A stretch of 32,332 nucleotides of DNA from Puerhibacterium puerhi. Lineage in GTDB: Bacteria > Actinomycetota > Actinomycetes > Actinomycetales > Cellulomonadaceae. This document shows positions 29,913 through 32,332 of this stretch, in pieces. The first letter of the stretch is position 1, and the number at the start of each line of letters is the position of its first letter. The stretch covers positions 1-32,332 of the forward strand of contig NZ_WUWN01000032.1 of the NCBI RefSeq assembly GCF_009846865.1, given 5' to 3'. A program made the translations under genes and the position numbers. The notes under the pieces were generated by a model, which had not been told where the DNA came from, did not search any database, and was given only the letters and a program-made list of their open reading frames with translations.

Positions 29913-32225
29913 TCAGCGCACGCCGAGCACGAACGGCAGCACGCGCGCGGCGCCGGCCCGGCGCAGCAGCCGGGCGGCGACCGTGAGGGTCCAGCCCGAC
30001 TCGGTCCAGTCGTCCACGAGCAGCACCGTGCGCCCCGGCAGGCCGCGCAGCGCGGGCTCGCCCAGCTCGAGCTGCAGGCGCCGGGCCACCCCGGCCAGGC
30101 GCATGGCGGAGTTCACGTCGTGGCGGCCCGGCTCCTCCTGACCCGACGCGGGGCCGACCGCCCCGATCAGCGGCACGCCGAGGTACGACGCGAGCCCGCT
30201 CGCCAGGTGGTACGTCAGCTGCGGCCGGGTGACCGACCGCACCGCGACGACGCCCTCGACGAGCAACCGCCGCTCGGCCGCGCCGTCCGCCCCCGCGCTC
30301 GGCTCCGTGCCCGGCTCCGCGCCCGTCTCCGCGCCCGTCTCCGTGCCCGGCTCGGTGCCCGCGTCCGGGGCGCCGCCCGCGGGATCCTCGCGGGCCTCCC
30401 GCAGGGCGTCCCAGTCGTCGAGCACGCGCGCCGCCGCGCGGCGCAGCGGCACGGGCACCTCGCCGTCGGGCGCGCCGGGCGCGAGCAGGTCCCGCAGCGG
30501 ACCGGACCAGCCGAGCCCGTCGAGCCGCGCGACGGCGCGCCCGGGCTCGGCGAGCTCGTCGGCGCCGAGCCGGCCCTTGAGGTCCAGGCCGAGGGAGGCC
30601 AGGCCGGTGGGCCACATCTTGCGCGGCTCGACCTCGACGCCCGGCCGGTCCATCTCCGCCCGGGCGGCGGCCACGGCCTCCGGGTCGGGCGGCTCGGGCA
30701 GCGCCACGCCGTCGCACCGGTCGCAGCGCCCGCAGCGCCAGCCGTCGGGCAGCTCCGGGTCGTCCAGCTGGGCGCGCAGGAACGCCATCCGGCAGCCCGG
30801 CGTGGCGACGTAGTCGAGCATCGCCGCCTGCTCGGCCTCGCGGGCGGCCTCGACACGGGCGTAGCGCTCAGCGTCGTACGCCCACTCCCGGCCGGTGGCG
30901 ACCCAGCCGCCCTGCACGCGGCGCACCGCGCCGTCGACGTCGAGCACCTTGAGCATGGTCTCCAACCGCGACCGCTTGAGGTCGACCTGCGTCTCCAGCG
31001 CCGCCGTGGACAGCGGGGAGCCGGCGGCGGTCAGCGCCGCCAGCGTGGCCCGCACCTGCCCCTCGGCCGGGAACGCCTGGGCGCCGAACCAGTCCCAGAT
31101 CGCGCGGTCCTCCTGGCCGGGCAGCAGCACGACGACCGCGTCGTCCACGCCGCGGCCGGCGCGGCCGACCTGCTGGTAGTAGGCGATGGGGGAGCTCGGC
31201 GCCCCGAGGTGGACGACGAACGCGAGGTCGGGCTTGTCGAAGCCCATGCCGAGCGCGGAGGTCGCCACCAGGGCCTTGACCCGGTTGGCCTTGAGGTCCT
31301 CCTCGAGCGACTCCCGCTCCGTGGGGTCGGTGCGCCCGGTGTAGGCGGCCACCGCCAGGCCCGCCGAGCGCAGCTGCTCGGCCACCTGCTCGGCGGCCGA
31401 GACGGTCAGGCAGTAGACGATGCCCGAGCCCTCGACGTCCTGGAGCGTCTCGGCCAGCCACGCCACCCGGGTCGGCTGGTCGGGGAGCTCGAGCACCGCC
31501 AGGTGCAGGGACTCGCGGTCGAGCCCGCCGCGCAGCACGAGCACGTCGTCGGCCGCCGAGCCGTCGGCGCGCACGGCGAGCTGCTCGGCGACGTCGCGCG
31601 TGACGCGCGCGTTCGCCGTCGCCGTCGTCGCCAGCACCGGGATGCCCGCGGGCAGGTCGGCCAGCAGGGTGCGGATGCGGCGGTAGTCGGGCCGGAAGTC
31701 GTGCCCCCAGTCGGAGATGCAGTGCGCCTCGTCGACCACCACCAGGCCCGCGTCGGCGGCCAGCCGCGGCAGCACCTCGTCGCGGAAGCCGGGGTTGTTG
31801 AGCCGCTCCGGCGAGCACAGCAGCACGTCCACCTCGCCCGCGGCGATCTGCGCGTGCACCTGGTCCCACTCGGTGACGTTGGCCGAGTTGATGGTCACCG
31901 CCCGGATCCCGGCGCGCGCGGCGGCGGCGATCTGGTCGCGCATGAGCGCCAGCAGCGGCGAGACGATGATCGTGGGGCCGGCGCCGCGGGCGCGCAGCAG
32001 CGACGTGGCCACGAAGTAGACGGCGGACTTGCCCCACCCGGTGCGCTGCACCACCAGCGCGCGCCGGTGGAACGCCACGAGCGCCTCGATGGCGGTCCAC
32101 TGGTCCTCCCGCAGCGCGGCGTCCTCGCGCCCCACCAGGGCCCGCAGCGCCGCCTCCGCCTGCTCGCGCAGCGTGCTCGGCCCGCCGTCGGTGCCGGACG
32201 TGCTGTCCATCAGCCCGCGGAGCAT
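29913..32225 (-). CDS. recQ: RecQ-family DNA helicase with C-terminal phosphoribosyltransferase-like domain
   Basis: Superfamily 2 helicase acting in DNA repair. It has 770 residues from ATG 32225. Walker A reads T62-G-W-G-K66-S, with Trp where Gly is usual, and the DEAH box is D165-E-A-H168. The helicase C-domain has QQVGRAGRG, followed by a zinc site at C478, C498, C501 and C504. No HRDC domain is seen. A Gly/Glu/Thr repeat linker (about 622-642) leads to a PRTase-like domain with VLLVDDWTESGWTL (D738, D739) near the end. The frame stays open upstream of 32225 to the window edge, and there is no ribosome-binding site at the ATG, so the true start may lie outside the window. Confidence 0.9.
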   Translation of the reverse strand: MLRGLMDSTSGTDGGPSTLREQAEAALRALVGREDAALREDQWTAIEALVAFHRRALVVQRTGWGKSAVYFVATSLLRARGAGPTIIVSPLLALMRDQIAAAARAGIRAVTINSANVTEWDQVHAQIAAGEVDVLLCSPERLNNPGFRDEVLPRLAADAGLVVVDEAHCISDWGHDFRPDYRRIRTLLADLPAGIPVLATTATANARVTRDVAEQLAVRADGSAADDVLVLRGGLDRESLHLAVLELPDQPTRVAWLAETLQDVEGSGIVYCLTVSAAEQVAEQLRSAGLAVAAYTGRTDPTERESLEEDLKANRVKALVATSALGMGFDKPDLAFVVHLGAPSSPIAYYQQVGRAGRGVDDAVVVLLPGQEDRAIWDWFGAQAFPAEGQVRATLAALTAAGSPLSTAALETQVDLKRSRLETMLKVLDVDGAVRRVQGGWVATGREWAYDAERYARVEAAREAEQAAMLDYVATPGCRMAFLRAQLDDPELPDGWRCGRCDRCDGVALPEPPDPEAVAAARAEMDRPGVEVEPRKMWPTGLASLGLDLKGRLGADELAEPGRAVARLDGLGWSGPLRDLLAPGAPDGEVPVPLRRAAARVLDDWDALREAREDPAGGAPDAGTEPGTETGAETGAEPGTEPSAGADGAAERRLLVEGVVAVRSVTRPQLTYHLASGLASYLGVPLIGAVGPASGQEEPGRHDVNSAMRLAGVARRLQLELGEPALRGLPGRTVLLVDDWTESGWTLTVAARLLRRAGAARVLPFVLGVR
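30301..30360 (-). repeat. 12-bp tandem repeat in the recQ linker
   Basis: Five imperfect 12-nt units (30301-30360), of the form GGCTCCGTGCCC or GTCTCCGCGCCC on the + strand, encode a GTEP/GTET/GAET linker between the helicase and the PRTase-like domain. Confidence 0.85.
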
Positions 32226-32332
32226 GGCCAGCTTGGCCCGGCGGGCGGCCTCGCCCGGGTCCGTGGCGGCGGCCGGGGCGGGAGCTGCCGGCGCAGCGGC
32301 CGGACCGGCCGGCGCGGAGCCACACGCTCGGG

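Overview
The window is chromosomal DNA of a very high G+C actinobacterium, most likely order Micrococcales and close to Cellulomonas or its relatives. The evidence is the extreme GC bias at third codon positions, the frequent GTG starts, and the gene order ftsI-murE-murF-mraY-murD-ftsW-murG-murC-ftsQ-ftsZ-pgeF-sepF-yggT-divIVA. FtsZ ends in the DVPDFLK-type tail, and the ligase motif in MurE is not the classical diaminopimelate one. The genus is inferred from memory of gene order and protein style, with no search behind it.

Positions 1-17066 are the division and cell wall (dcw) cluster. It starts inside ftsI, which is cut by the left edge, and ends with divIVA (wag31). It makes the soluble peptidoglycan precursors (MurC, D, E, F), the lipid-linked ones (MraY, MurG), the septal synthase (FtsW with FtsI), the divisome scaffold (FtsQ, FtsZ, SepF) and the polar-growth protein DivIVA. 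Many genes are coupled by ATGA or GTGA overlaps. murE, murG and yggT instead restart from a TANNNT box placed 7 nt before the start codon, which suggests leaderless transcripts. The yggS-type PLP-protein gene often found between pgeF and sepF is absent.

Positions 17067-24236 hold a degenerate TraR/DksA-type protein, the coupled pair lspA-rluD, dnaE (DNA polymerase III alpha), a Nudix hydrolase overlapping dnaE, a PPOX-fold F420-type oxidoreductase, and a small S4 RNA-binding protein on the minus strand. Positions 24259-26213 carry hisD and a small P-loop ATPase or kinase. hisD is not followed by other histidine genes inside the window.

Positions 26214-32332 look more accessory. Two paralogous family-2 glycosyltransferases lie on the minus strand, divergent from an aldehyde dehydrogenase. 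A RecQ-type helicase with a C-terminal phosphoribosyltransferase-like domain follows on the minus strand and may continue past the right edge.

No tRNA, rRNA, CRISPR array, insertion sequence or prophage gene was seen. No gene-free stretch exceeds 300 bases; the longest are about 140-195 bases and are described as promoters, hairpins or repeats. A recurring oddity is short tandem repeats with units of 12, 15 or 24 bases inside linker-coding segments, and repeats of other unit lengths between genes. No clearly undescribed system was found. The best leads are the inverted repeat over the TraR-family promoter, the MurE motif, the leaderless-promoter pattern and the RecQ-PRTase fusion.
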